Positions 1 through 8,018 of a DNA stretch of 43,679 nt are shown piece by piece. Source of the DNA: Microbacterium helvum (GTDB lineage Bacteria > Actinomycetota > Actinomycetes > Actinomycetales > Microbacteriaceae); contig NZ_JACXZS010000006.1 of NCBI RefSeq assembly GCF_014779795.1, forward strand, positions 1-43,679. The letters run 5' to 3'. Positions within the stretch are counted from its first letter, which is position 1, and every line of letters starts with the position of its first letter. A program made the translations under genes and the position numbers. Below the pieces are notes generated by a model. It did not search any database, had not been told where the DNA came from, and saw only the letters and a program-made list of their open reading frames with translations.

Positions 1-62
1 AGTCGCTGCGCAAGATGATGCAGGCGATCAAGGACACCGACCAGGCTCTCGCCGGCAACTGA
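1..62 (+). CDS. 3' end of a WXG100-like (ESX/type VII) small helical protein, partial
   Basis: Only the last 19 codons are inside the window, read from base 3 to the TGA at 60-62. The visible residues, ending MMQAIKDTDQALAGN, form an amphipathic helix. A polar helix ending without any domain fits the C-terminal half of WXG100 helical-hairpin proteins, and the next genes look ESX-associated. The family call rests on context more than on the residues, because the W-x-G turn would lie outside the window. Confidence 0.45.
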   Translation, partial: SLRKMMQAIKDTDQALAGN

Positions 63-71
63 CACTGTTCG

Positions 72-107
72 GGTGGATGCCGGCGGCCGCGGCCGCCGGC
101 ATCCACC
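72..107. terminator. Perfect 36-nt palindrome, probable terminator or attenuator
   Basis: Bases 72-89 are the exact reverse complement of bases 90-107, giving 18 pairs with no spacer (a few central bases must open to form a loop). It starts 9 bases after the stop codon of the upstream WXG100-like gene and ends 26 bases before the next start codon. There is no T tract, as is common in high-GC actinobacteria. The likely role is partial termination or 3'-end protection of the upstream message inside the operon. The arms contain GGATGCC and its complement, a word that is very frequent in this window, and the centre contains GCGGCCGC. Confidence 0.6.
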
Positions 108-133
108 TCTCCATCTCAAGAGGGGCACGCGCA

Positions 134-460
134 ATGGCCGACGTCTACGTCAAGGTCGATCACCTCAACCGGCTGAACGGCTCGCTGAAGCAGATCATCG
201 TGGAGTTCGAGGACGCCGCGAAGAACACCGATCTGCTGCAGTCGCTCATCGGGCACCCCGACGGGCGCGACGGGCTCTACAAGCGCACGCACGACTTCGA
301 GGGCGGCTGGAACGACCGCCGCAAGCAGCTTCTCGAGAAGCTCACCAACATCCAGGCCTCCGTCGAGGCGACCTGCAAGGGGTGGGAGGACTTCGACCTC
401 GAGCTCTCGCGCGATCTCGCCGTGCAGGAGTCCGACCCCGCCAACCTCCCCGTCCACTGA
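134..460 (+). CDS. WXG-like small helical protein of a type VII secretion-associated operon (108 aa)
   Basis: The product begins MADVYVKVDHL. The ATG at 134 is preferred over an in-frame upstream ATG at 77 because an AGGGG Shine-Dalgarno lies at 121-125 with 8-base spacing, and the longer form would start inside the palindrome at 72-107. The protein is almost wholly helical, with two long amphipathic stretches (about residues 8-37 and 57-98) joined around a GGW turn near residue 60, like the helix-turn-helix of WXG100 proteins. No signal peptide or membrane helix is visible. WXG100 family proteins are small ESX substrates or partners that form helical bundles, often with a neighbouring larger substrate; here the 457-aa product starting 28 bases downstream is the natural partner. 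No named family is recognised with certainty. Confidence 0.6.
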   Translation: MADVYVKVDHLNRLNGSLKQIIVEFEDAAKNTDLLQSLIGHPDGRDGLYKRTHDFEGGWNDRRKQLLEKLTNIQASVEATCKGWEDFDLELSRDLAVQESDPANLPVH

Positions 461-488
461 AGCCGCCGCGCCCCTTGAAAGAGACACG

Positions 489-1862
489 ATGACGATCCAC
501 ACCGACAAAGGACACCGCGTCCACGTGATCGAAGGCGACGCCCAGGGGATCATCAGCCGGGGCAACGAGATCTCGCGCCTCGGCGGGCAGATGATCGGCG
601 CCGCCGGACTGCTCGAGGCCGTCGCCGACGGCGCCACCGAGGAACGCGGCCGGTCGATCACCCGCATCAAGGACGAAGTGGGCGACGCGCACAAGGATCT
701 GCGCAAGGCCGGCGAACGGTACAAGCCCACCGGCACGGCCATGACGGCCTACGGCAACTCGCTGAGCGAGGTGCAGGCGAAGCTGCGCCCCCTCGTCGCC
801 GAGATCGAAGAGGCCAAGCGCAGCCTCGACGCCAAGAACGAGGCGGCGCAGGAGGCCCAGCGCACCGCCGACCAGTCGGCCGACTACGACCCCGAGGACT
901 CGGCGGCCAAGAGCACGGCCGACGCCGACCGCTGGGAGGCCCGCGAGGCCGGGATCGCGGCGGGGAACGCGTACACCTACCTGCACAACCTGCTCGACGA
1001 CTTCGACGGTCAGTGGCAGGTCTGGGACGAGGCCTACGACAAGGCCCTCGGCGACGTCACCGACGCCACGCACGGCAACGTCAGCGACCGGTGGGTCGAC
1101 GACATCGCCGACTTCGTCGAGATCGTCGTCGAGATCATCGGCTACGTCGGGATCGTCGTCGCGATCGCGGCGCTCGTCATCGGCGGTCCGATCGTCGCGC
1201 TCATCGGCACCGTGCTCGCGGTGATCGCGCTCGTCGGGACGGTGCTGCTGATGTTCGCCGATCGGGCGGACGGCGGCGATCTGGCGTGGGCCATCGTCGG
1301 CGTCCTGCCGTTCGGACGCCTCGGCCAGTTCTTCAAGGCGGGCTCCCGCGCGCAGGGCTTCAAGTTCCTCGCGGGCCCGATCTTCGAGATCACCGACTCG
1401 ATCAGCGACATCCGGCGCCTGCGCGGCATCCGGGTCGCCGTCGAGGCCGTCGGCGAGGGTCGCGGGCTCGGCCAGGTCGCGCGTGCCGGGCTGGCCTCGC
1501 GCGTGGCCGACACGTTCTCGGGCTTCCGCTGGCGCGACCTCATGTCTCGCTCGACCTTCATCGAGAACGCGCGGCGTGGCGGCGGTGCGTGGACGATGAA
1601 CATCGCCGACGAGTTCGCCGACTTCAGCCGCCACCACACCGACATCATCCGCGACGTGACCAACGTCGCTCACCTCGACGACTTCGTCGCCCGCGGCCAG
1701 GAGGTGTTCAACAAGGGCCAGTACGCGATGCACGGCCTCGACTTCGGCGCCAAGCTGACCACGCTGGGCCACGACATCGCGGGCGGCATCACGAGCCGCC
1801 TCGAGAAGCCGTACCAGCCGCCCGCCGAGCTCGACAGGTGGCGCGAGCAGCTCGCCGCGTAA
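489..1862 (+). CDS. Putative T7SS-associated protein: helical N-terminus, membrane hairpin, unknown C-terminus (457 aa)
   Basis: Residues about 12-190 are helical, with the GD...A..L pattern and an L..YG.SL..VQ stretch near residues 88-96 that resembles N-terminal T7SS signal domains; W175 and W179 lie in a later helical segment. Residues about 210-257 are strongly hydrophobic with a GGP break near 232-234, reading as two membrane-spanning helices. The remaining ~200 residues are amphipathic and match no toxin or enzyme domain I know. The ATG at 489 has GAAAGAGA just upstream. It sits between the WXG-like gene and the three overlapping genes of the same operon. Known: large LXG/WXG-domain proteins are secreted by ESX systems, some as antibacterial toxins. 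Inferred: a membrane-associated substrate or accessory factor. No adjacent immunity-type gene is obvious, so a toxin role is not claimed. Confidence 0.55.
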   Translation: MTIHTDKGHRVHVIEGDAQGIISRGNEISRLGGQMIGAAGLLEAVADGATEERGRSITRIKDEVGDAHKDLRKAGERYKPTGTAMTAYGNSLSEVQAKLRPLVAEIEEAKRSLDAKNEAAQEAQRTADQSADYDPEDSAAKSTADADRWEAREAGIAAGNAYTYLHNLLDDFDGQWQVWDEAYDKALGDVTDATHGNVSDRWVDDIADFVEIVVEIIGYVGIVVAIAALVIGGPIVALIGTVLAVIALVGTVLLMFADRADGGDLAWAIVGVLPFGRLGQFFKAGSRAQGFKFLAGPIFEITDSISDIRRLRGIRVAVEAVGEGRGLGQVARAGLASRVADTFSGFRWRDLMSRSTFIENARRGGGAWTMNIADEFADFSRHHTDIIRDVTNVAHLDDFVARGQEVFNKGQYAMHGLDFGAKLTTLGHDIAGGITSRLEKPYQPPAELDRWREQLAA

Positions 1863-1872
1863 CGTGGAGTCG

Positions 1873-2469
1873 ATGAATACCGCACCGCGCCCGGTCCCGG
1901 ACTACCGTCTGCTGCTGCCCGACGGGTGGGAGGAGCTTCCTGCCGACCGCAGCGGCGTCGAGGAGCTCATCCGTCGCACCTCGGCGGTGTTCCGGTCGGC
2001 GCACCGGCCCGACCTCGACGGCCAGCTGCGGATCATGCTCGAGAGCGCGTACCGCAAGATGCAGCAGAGCGGGATCTTCGCCCTCTACCTGCAGACCACC
2101 GCGCGCGAGGTGCCGCTGCCGATGTCGATCGTCGCGTCGACCGCCACAGGCCAGCTCGGCGGCACTCTCGACCGCCAGGTGGCCAAGCTGTTCCGCGAGA
2201 ACGACGCGCAGTTCCTCACCGACGACCGGTCGATCGTGCGGTGGGAGGCCACCGCGGGCGCGAACGCCGAGATCGACGGCACCACCGCGCACCTCGTCGA
2301 CTACCTCATCCCTGTGCCGGGCACCGGCCGCCGCAAGGCACTGCAGTTCACGACGACCATCCCGCTGCCGCCGGACGCCGGTGACGACGCCCGCGTGGTG
2401 GTCGACGGCCTCATCCACCTGAGCGACCTGCTCATCAGCACCTTCACGTGGGAGCAGAGCCCGGAATGA
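1873..2469 (+). CDS. Conserved-type hypothetical protein in the T7SS-associated operon (198 aa)
   Basis: The soluble, mixed alpha/beta product begins MNTAPRPVPDYRLLLPDGWEEL. Two starts are possible: GTG at 1864 and ATG at 1873. The ATG has GTGGAG only three bases away, and the GTG has no recognisable ribosome site, so the start is uncertain by three codons. It has no signal peptide, membrane helix or catalytic motif I recognise. The LLPDGWEELP opening recalls small proteins found beside ESX genes that are expected to act as chaperones or escorts, but I cannot name a family. Its stop overlaps the next start (ATGA at 2466-2469), implying translational coupling. Confidence 0.6.
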   Translation: MNTAPRPVPDYRLLLPDGWEELPADRSGVEELIRRTSAVFRSAHRPDLDGQLRIMLESAYRKMQQSGIFALYLQTTAREVPLPMSIVASTATGQLGGTLDRQVAKLFRENDAQFLTDDRSIVRWEATAGANAEIDGTTAHLVDYLIPVPGTGRRKALQFTTTIPLPPDAGDDARVVVDGLIHLSDLLISTFTWEQSPE

Positions 2470-3008
2470 TCGCGTACCAGCTCGACTACGACGCGAAGGT
2501 CTGGCTGCCGGTGCCCGACGGCGCCGACGAATCGTGGGGCGACGATGTCGTCGCCCACTACGCCGAAGGCCTGGGCGGCATGTCGCCCGAGCTCGACGCC
2601 GCGCTGCGGCGCGTCGCGCTGACCGCGGCCGCCCTGCGCACCGACCTCACCGGCCAGCTGCTGCTGTTCTGCCCGCCTGCCCTGGCGCCGGTGATCGGCG
2701 TGGCAGGCATCCAGGTGCTCGAAGACACCGCGACAGATCTCGACGAAGCCGTCGCCGCCGACGTCACCGCCGTGCTGCTGCCCAATGTCGAGACGCTCGA
2801 GGACGCGTACTGGGGCGAGGGCCGCCGCGCTGCCGTGGTGACCGCGTCGGCCGAGCCCGGCATCGAGGGCGGGCGCTTCAACTACGCGTTCCGGCGCGGC
2901 GACACGCTGCTGGTCGCCACGGCGATCGCCGACAGGATCCCGTACGCGACGTCGATGCTCGCGTACAGCGACAAGCTGGTGACCTCGGTCCGGCTGGAGG
3001 AAGCATGA
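2466..3008 (+). CDS. Hypothetical protein in the T7SS-associated operon (180 aa)
   Basis: The ATG at 2466 overlaps the previous stop in an ATGA. The product begins MIAYQLDYDAKVWLPVPDG and is soluble, acidic and alternates short strands and helices; no signal peptide or membrane span. Two hydrophobic segments near residues 60-80 look like buried core rather than membrane. Together with the 198-aa neighbour it may form a small soluble pair serving the membrane protein encoded downstream, but this rests only on the overlapping gene order. No family is recognised. Its own stop overlaps the next start by ATGA at 3005-3008. Confidence 0.6.
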   Translation: MIAYQLDYDAKVWLPVPDGADESWGDDVVAHYAEGLGGMSPELDAALRRVALTAAALRTDLTGQLLLFCPPALAPVIGVAGIQVLEDTATDLDEAVAADVTAVLLPNVETLEDAYWGEGRRAAVVTASAEPGIEGGRFNYAFRRGDTLLVATAIADRIPYATSMLAYSDKLVTSVRLEEA

Positions 3009-3898
3009 GTCTCGACCAACTCGCCGCCGATGCGGCCCGGACGGCGTCGATCGAGCCGACGACCCCGGTGCGCGAAGTCGCCAGGGCGGTGCAGGCCCCT
3101 CTCGTCGCCGCGCTCGACAGCGGCGCCGCTGACGCCATCGCCCGCGTCGACCGCGAGTTCGCCGCACGCGTGGAGCCGTGGGAGCGCCGTGGCGAACCGG
3201 AAGCGCCCCGCGTCCGCACGCTGACTCCGTGGCCGGACGTCGCGGCCTGGCTCGTGCTGGCATGGTCCATGGGTTCCGCAGCCGGCGCGGGGCGGCTGAC
3301 CGGCGGCACGGCGATCAACAGCCTCGAGGTTGTGGCGCCCACGGTGCTCATCTGCTCGGTGATCGCCGCGGTGCTGCTCATCGTCGGCGCCGTCGCCGCG
3401 CAGCGTGAGCGCGAGGTGCTGCTCGCCCAGCGGGTGAACGCGTCGGCCGTGACGCGATCCGGCTCGCTGTGGATCAGCGTGATCCTCTCGGTCGTGGCGA
3501 CCGTCGGCATGATCGTGCGCCTCGTGACCGACGAGGCGACCGGCATCGCGATCGCCGCGACGGTCGCGGCGGCGGCGGTCCTCGTGCTCTCGACCGTGCT
3601 CGCCATCGCCGGCAGCAAGCTCGCGAACGCCGGGGTGTCGGGCGGCAAGCTGATTCCCCGAACCCCCGGGACGACCAGCGGTGCGCAGCGGAACGAGGCC
3701 ATCAGCGCGTCCGAAGACGCCCGCGATCAGGCCGCTGCGGCTCTCGAGGCGGTGCCGGCGGCGCTCCAGGACGAGATCGCCTCGGCGTACGCGTCGGGCG
3801 TCCGCGAGGTGACCGGACGCCGCATCCTTCCCCGCGCCGCCGAGAAGCGGCTGAAGCCGGCCGACTGGATCGCCGCCCGCTACGACGTCGAGCTCTGA
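3005..3898 (+). CDS. Four-helix integral membrane protein closing the T7SS-associated operon (297 aa)
   Basis: Residues 1-78 are soluble and helical; about residues 79-100, 110-135, 157-178 and 182-208 form four hydrophobic spans grouped in two hairpins; residues 215-297 are again soluble, helical and alanine-rich, ending in LKPADWIAARYDVEL. With an even number of spans both ends would lie on the same side, probably the cytoplasm. No channel, transporter or enzyme signature is recognised. It is translationally coupled to the preceding gene (ATGA at 3005-3008) and followed directly by a hairpin, so it is the last gene of the unit. Inferred role: membrane component or anchor for the ESX-associated products of this operon. 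Confidence 0.6.
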   Translation: MSLDQLAADAARTASIEPTTPVREVARAVQAPLVAALDSGAADAIARVDREFAARVEPWERRGEPEAPRVRTLTPWPDVAAWLVLAWSMGSAAGAGRLTGGTAINSLEVVAPTVLICSVIAAVLLIVGAVAAQREREVLLAQRVNASAVTRSGSLWISVILSVVATVGMIVRLVTDEATGIAIAATVAAAAVLVLSTVLAIAGSKLANAGVSGGKLIPRTPGTTSGAQRNEAISASEDARDQAAAALEAVPAALQDEIASAYASGVREVTGRRILPRAAEKRLKPADWIAARYDVEL

Positions 3899-3899
3899 T

Positions 3900-3932
3900 C
3901 CGCGCCGGCGCCGTCACGCGCTGCCGGCGCGG
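3900..3932. terminator. Bidirectional hairpin between convergent operons
   Basis: CCGCGCCGGC at 3900-3909 is the exact complement of GCCGGCGCGG at 3923-3932, a 10-bp stem with a 13-nt loop. It begins two bases after the + strand stop at 3898 and lies just beyond the stop of the convergent mmsB gene (3952), so it can end both transcripts. There is no T tract. Confidence 0.7.
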
Positions 3933-3951
3933 TCCGGCGCTCGCGGCGCGG

Positions 3952-4851
3952 TCAGGCGCTCTCGGCGCGGATCGACTCGATGATGCCCGAGAAGTCGCGG
4001 CCTGCTCCTTCGCCTGCGGCGTAGTCCCGGTAGATCTGCCGCGCGAGCATGCCCATGCGCGCCTCGACACCCGTCGCGTCGATGGCGTGCTCGGCCAGCC
4101 CGAGGTCCTTGTTCATGAGCGCGCCCGCGAAGCCCGGCAGGTAGTCGCGGTTGGCGGGGCTCGTCGGCACCGGGCCCGGCACCGGGCAGTTCGTGGTGAG
4201 CGCCCAGCACTGCCCTGACGCGTTGGAGGCCACGTCGAACAGCGCCTGGTGCGACAGCCCCAGCCGCTCCCCCAGGACGAACGCCTCGGCGACGGCGATC
4301 TGCGAGACCGCGAGGATCATGTTGTTGCACACCTTGGCAGCCTGACCGAGCCCCGGCCCGCCGCAGTGCACGATGCGCCGGCCCATGGCCTGCAGCAGCG
4401 GTTCGGCCGCCGCGAAGTCGTCGTCCGAGCCGCCGACCATGAACGCGAGCGTCGCGTTCTCGGCTCCCACGACGCCGCCCGACACCGGCGCGTCGAGTGA
4501 GCGGTGACCGGCCGCGGCCGCGAGCGCGTGCGCGGCTCGGGCCTCGTCGACGGCGATGGTCGAGCAGTCGATGAACAGCGCAGTGGATGCCGCCACCTCG
4601 AGCAGTCCGGCAGCATCGGCGGTCCCGCGGTAGGCGTCGAGCACCTGCGCCCCGGTCTGGAACATCGTGATGACGACGTCGGCGGAGGTGGCGGCATCCA
4701 CTCCCGATCCGGCGGTCGTGAGTCCGGCTTCTCCCGCGGCCGAGACGGCGGCGGGCGAGACGTCGAACCCGACGACGTCATGGCCGGAGGCGGCGAGGTT
4801 CTTCGCCATGGGCAGGCCCATGTGGCCGAGTCCCAGGAATGCGATCTTCAT
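3952..4851 (-). CDS. mmsB: 3-hydroxyisobutyrate dehydrogenase
   Basis: Oxidises 3-hydroxyisobutyrate to methylmalonate semialdehyde with NAD+, in the distal part of valine breakdown; cytoplasmic. The 299-aa length is typical. The N-terminal Rossmann motif GLGHMGLPMAKNL (residues 7-19) binds the cofactor; the family substrate motif appears as DAPVSGG, and the catalytic lysine is K173 in the GQAAKVCNN motif. The start ATG has AGAAGG five bases away. It lies 47 bases downstream of, and on the same strand as, an acyl-CoA dehydrogenase of the isobutyryl-CoA type, which supports the valine assignment over the related tartronate semialdehyde reductase or beta-hydroxyacid dehydrogenases. The semialdehyde dehydrogenase mmsA is not in the window. 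Confidence 0.93.
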   Translation of the reverse strand: MKIAFLGLGHMGLPMAKNLAASGHDVVGFDVSPAAVSAAGEAGLTTAGSGVDAATSADVVITMFQTGAQVLDAYRGTADAAGLLEVAASTALFIDCSTIAVDEARAAHALAAAAGHRSLDAPVSGGVVGAENATLAFMVGGSDDDFAAAEPLLQAMGRRIVHCGGPGLGQAAKVCNNMILAVSQIAVAEAFVLGERLGLSHQALFDVASNASGQCWALTTNCPVPGPVPTSPANRDYLPGFAGALMNKDLGLAEHAIDATGVEARMGMLARQIYRDYAAGEGAGRDFSGIIESIRAESA

Positions 4852-4898
4852 GTCGACCTTCTTCGTCGCTGAGTCCGTCGGTTCATCGCCCGTCCGCG

Positions 4899-6080
4899 TC
4901 AGCCGCCGAGCAGCTGGCGGCCGATGATCACACGCATGATCTCATTGGTGCCCTCGAGGATCTGGTGCACGCGCAGGTCGCGCACCACCTTCTCGATGCC
5001 GTAGTCGTGCAGGTAGCCGTAGCCGCCGTGCAGCTGCAGGGCCTGGTTGGCGACTGTGAAGCCGGCGTCGGTCGCGAAGCGCTTCGCCATCGCGCACTGC
5101 ATGGATGCGTCGGGGCTCTTGGCGTCGAGCGCCGCCGCGGCATCGCGCACGAGGGCGCGGGCAGCCCGCAGCTCGGTGGCCATGTCGGCGAGCGCGAACA
5201 CGACGGCCTGCTTCTCGGCGAGCGGCTCGCCGAATGTGAAACGCTCGTGCACGTAGGTCACGGCGCGGTCGAGCGCCCACTGCGCCCCGCCGAGCGAACA
5301 GGCGGCGATGTTGATCCGGCCGCCGTCGAGCGCCGACATCGCGATCTTGAAGCCCTGGCCCAACTCGCCCAGGATGCTCGAGGCGGGCACCCGCACCTCG
5401 TCGAGGATCACCTGACGGGTGGGCTGGGCGTTCCAGCCCATCTTGTGCTCGAGAGCGCCGAACGACAGCCCCTCTGCGTCGGCGGGAACGAGGAACGCCG
5501 TGATGCCGCGGGCGCCGGCGTCCGCATCGGTGCGCGCCATCACGATGTAGACCGCAGCCTCGCCGCCGCCCGAGATGAACTGCTTGACACCGGTCAGCAC
5601 ATAGTCGTCACCCGACCGGACGGCACCGGTGGCGATGGCGGCGGCATCCGATCCGGCGCCAGGCTCGGTCAGGCAGTAGCTGCCGAAGCCCGACATCGAG
5701 GTGAGCAGCGGCAGCCACGCGCCGCGCTGCGCCGCATTGCCGTAGATGTCGATCATCCACGCCACCATGTTGTGGATCGAGATGTATGCCGCGATCGCAG
5801 GGTCGCCCTGCGCGAGCTCCTCGAAGATGGCCGCCGCGTCCGACCGCGACAGCCCGGTGCCGCCGACGTCCTCCCGGACGTAGATCCCGCCGAGTCCGAG
5901 GTCCCCGGCGCGGCCCAGAGTCTCTCGCGGAAAGTGCGATTGCGCGTCCCACTCCAGCGCGTGCGGCGCGAGCTCGGTCTGCGCGAAGTCATGCACCGCC
6001 TCGAGGATCGCCGCGCGCTCCTCCGCGGTGAGGCTCGGCGTGCCGAGGGTCGGGGTCAGCGGAGAGATCGTGGTCACCAT
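4899..6080 (-). CDS. Acyl-CoA dehydrogenase, probably isobutyryl-CoA dehydrogenase
   Basis: A FAD enzyme that would oxidise isobutyryl-CoA to methacrylyl-CoA in valine catabolism. The 393-aa protein has the full acyl-CoA dehydrogenase layout: N-terminal helical domain, the YCLTEPGAGSDA flavin/substrate motif near residue 135, a middle beta domain, and a C-terminal helical domain with QLHGGYGYLHDYGIEKVVRD. E376 in the ILEGTNEI motif is the expected catalytic base. Start: AAGGAG lies two bases before ATG 6080 and five before GTG 6077, so either may be used; upstream in-frame codons would run into the operator. It leads the two-gene operon with mmsB, which argues for a branched-chain acyl-CoA substrate. 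Confidence 0.88.
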   Translation of the reverse strand: MVTTISPLTPTLGTPSLTAEERAAILEAVHDFAQTELAPHALEWDAQSHFPRETLGRAGDLGLGGIYVREDVGGTGLSRSDAAAIFEELAQGDPAIAAYISIHNMVAWMIDIYGNAAQRGAWLPLLTSMSGFGSYCLTEPGAGSDAAAIATGAVRSGDDYVLTGVKQFISGGGEAAVYIVMARTDADAGARGITAFLVPADAEGLSFGALEHKMGWNAQPTRQVILDEVRVPASSILGELGQGFKIAMSALDGGRINIAACSLGGAQWALDRAVTYVHERFTFGEPLAEKQAVVFALADMATELRAARALVRDAAAALDAKSPDASMQCAMAKRFATDAGFTVANQALQLHGGYGYLHDYGIEKVVRDLRVHQILEGTNEIMRVIIGRQLLGG

Positions 6081-6158
6081 TGCTCCTTCTCGAGATCGGG
6101 ATCCGCCTTTGTGAGGCATCCTGATCAACGCGATCGTGCCGACATTGGCACAGTGGTG

Positions 6159-6180
6159 ATTTTACATGGACTTCCTTGTA
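6159..6180 (-). promoter_or_regulatory. Promoter -10 and overlapping inverted-repeat operator of the valine operon
   Basis: On the minus strand TAAAAT (6164-6159) is a strong -10 candidate for the acyl-CoA dehydrogenase gene; no good -35 is visible. Overlapping it, 6163-6180 reads TACATGGA-CT-TCCTTGTA, an 18-bp inverted repeat matching at 7 of 8 positions per arm. A repressor bound here would block polymerase. TetR- or LiuR-type regulators of acyl-CoA catabolism bind sites of this size and form, but no such regulator gene is in the window. Confidence 0.55.
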
Positions 6181-6324
6181 TCTGTTCGGAATTCCAGAGA
6201 CTGGTGGATGCCGCATCCGTTCGCTCCGCGTTCACCCGGATGACACCCGACGTCGATAGTCACGGAGTGCGCGTCTTCCGCGCACCCGACCCCCTGTGCT
6301 CACTCGACTCCGACAAGGAACCCG

Positions 6325-8004
6325 ATGCCTTCACGCGCCTCACGTCGCGCCGGCGCCGTCGCCGCCACCGCGGTGGCCGTCTGCGCCCTCACCCTCACGC
6401 CGCTCGCCGCCCAGGCGGCGATCGTGCCCGACCCGATCTCGTACTCCGCCGACGACGCCGCACTGTCGCTGGCCCCCATCGGCACATTCGAGACCGGAGC
6501 GTTCGATCAGTCGGCGTCCGAGATCGTCGCCGCGTACGGCGACCGCCTGTTCGTGGTCAACGCGCTGGCAAGCTCCGTCAGCGTCCTGGACTACTCCGAC
6601 CCGTCCGCCATGGTCAAGGAGTTCGCACTGAGCTCGGACGGCGTCGCCAACTCCGTCGCCGTGCGCGCCGACGGCCTCGGTGTCGTCGCGTTCGAGTCGA
6701 CGACGAAGACCGATGCCGGCCATCTCGTGTTCTTCGACGCGCGCGCGAAGGATGCCGCCGCCGCCGTGCTCGGGACGGTCCAGGTCGGCGCACTGCCCGA
6801 CATGGTGACGATCACGCCCGACGGCAAGTACGCGCTCGTCGCCAACGAGGGTGAGCCCGCCGAGGACTTCTCGGTCGACCCCGAGGGCTCGGTCAGCGTC
6901 GTGAAGCTGCCGCAGAAGGTGGCCGCGGCATCCCAGAAGGACGTCAAGACGGCCGACTTCCACGCCTACGAGGCCGGCGGCGGCAAGGCGCTGCCGGACG
7001 GTGTGCGCGTGTTCGGCCCGACGCCGCACGGCGACGACCACCCGGTGAGCCGCAACCTCGAGCCCGAGTACATCGCCGTCGACGGCAACAACGCGTACGT
7101 CGCCCTGCAAGAGGCGAACGCCATCGCGGTCGTCCAGATCCCGAGCGCTCGCGCCACCGACATCCTGCCGCTCGGCGCGAAGGACCTCGGGCTCGCGCAG
7201 AACGCGCTCGACCCGAGCGACAAGGACAAGGCGTTCTCGCTGCGGACGTACGAGGGATTGAAGGGCCTGTTCATGCCCGACGGCATCCAGTCCTACACCG
7301 CCGGCGGCACGACCTACCTCGTCACCGCGAACGAGGGCGACGCCCGCGAGTGGGGCGACTACAGCGAGGTCTCGCGCGCGAAGTCGATCGCGAAGGACGG
7401 CTACGGGCCGGTGTGCGCCGACAGCCCGCTCGCGCCGTTCCTCGGTGACGCCGACCTCGGCCGCCTGAACGTCACGATCGAGAACGGCTTCGACGCCGCA
7501 GCAGGCTGCTACCGCGAGCTGTACGCCTTCGGCGGCCGTTCGTTCTCGATCTGGGGCACCGACGGCACGCTCGTGTTCGATTCGGGCTCGCAGTTCGAGG
7601 CGCTCACCGCCGCCGCGATCCCCGGCTTCGTCAACTCGAACCACACCGAGTCGAACCTCGAGGGCCGCAGCGACGACAAGGGCCCCGAGCCCGAGGGCGT
7701 CGCGCTCGGCGAGGTGGACGGCCGCACGTACGCGTTCGTCGGCTTCGAGCGCGTCGGCGGCATCGCGGTCTTCGACATCACCGACCCGACGGCATCCCGC
7801 TTCGTGACGTACGTCAACAACCGCGACTTCTCGGTGTCGGTCGAGGACGGCGGCGACCTCGCTGCGGCCGGCGACCTCGGTCCCGAGGGCGTCGCGTTCA
7901 TCCCGGCAGCGCAGTCGACCACGGGCACGCCGCTGCTCGCGGTGGGCAACGAGGTGTCGGGCACGACCACGCTGTTCGAGATCACGGCGCTCGTCGGGCG
8001 CTGA
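6325..8004 (+). CDS. Secreted choice-of-anchor I family beta-propeller protein (559 aa)
   Basis: Residues 1-32 are a Sec signal peptide (RASRR, hydrophobic core, cut after AAQA). The rest follows the choice-of-anchor I / LVIVD-like repeat pattern: repeated blade motifs such as RLFVVNALASSVSVLDY, then TPDGKYALVANEGEP near residue 172, YIAVDGNNAYVALQEANAI near 250, and TANEGDAREW and EPEGVALGEVDG further on. Many family members end in a sorting signal or anchor; this one stops at LFEITALVGR with neither LPXTG nor a terminal helix, so it should be released. The family is often fused to or confused with secreted alkaline phosphatases, but no metallophosphatase motif is present. RBS AAGGA lies six bases before the ATG. 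GATAGT (6255-6260) and a small hairpin (6267-6285) lie in the leader. No link to the flanking pathways is evident. Confidence 0.82.
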   Translation: MPSRASRRAGAVAATAVAVCALTLTPLAAQAAIVPDPISYSADDAALSLAPIGTFETGAFDQSASEIVAAYGDRLFVVNALASSVSVLDYSDPSAMVKEFALSSDGVANSVAVRADGLGVVAFESTTKTDAGHLVFFDARAKDAAAAVLGTVQVGALPDMVTITPDGKYALVANEGEPAEDFSVDPEGSVSVVKLPQKVAAASQKDVKTADFHAYEAGGGKALPDGVRVFGPTPHGDDHPVSRNLEPEYIAVDGNNAYVALQEANAIAVVQIPSARATDILPLGAKDLGLAQNALDPSDKDKAFSLRTYEGLKGLFMPDGIQSYTAGGTTYLVTANEGDAREWGDYSEVSRAKSIAKDGYGPVCADSPLAPFLGDADLGRLNVTIENGFDAAAGCYRELYAFGGRSFSIWGTDGTLVFDSGSQFEALTAAAIPGFVNSNHTESNLEGRSDDKGPEPEGVALGEVDGRTYAFVGFERVGGIAVFDITDPTASRFVTYVNNRDFSVSVEDGGDLAAAGDLGPEGVAFIPAAQSTTGTPLLAVGNEVSGTTTLFEITALVGR

Positions 8005-8018
8005 TCGTCATGCCGCGA

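Noticed and set aside
489..1862. Reading the 457-aa protein as a secreted polymorphic toxin
   Set aside because: The N-terminus is T7SS-like, but the C-terminal region shows no nuclease, deaminase or ADP-ribosyl motif and no clear immunity gene follows.
6137..6151. GTGCC/GGCAC inverted pair in the leader of the valine operon
   Set aside because: Only five pairs, not positioned on a promoter element or ribosome site; too short to call a riboswitch or operator.
4839..6854. A 671-codon + strand open frame across the acyl-CoA dehydrogenase gene
   Set aside because: Antisense to a gene with complete catalytic motifs and running into the beta-propeller gene in another frame; low-complexity Arg/His-rich translation.
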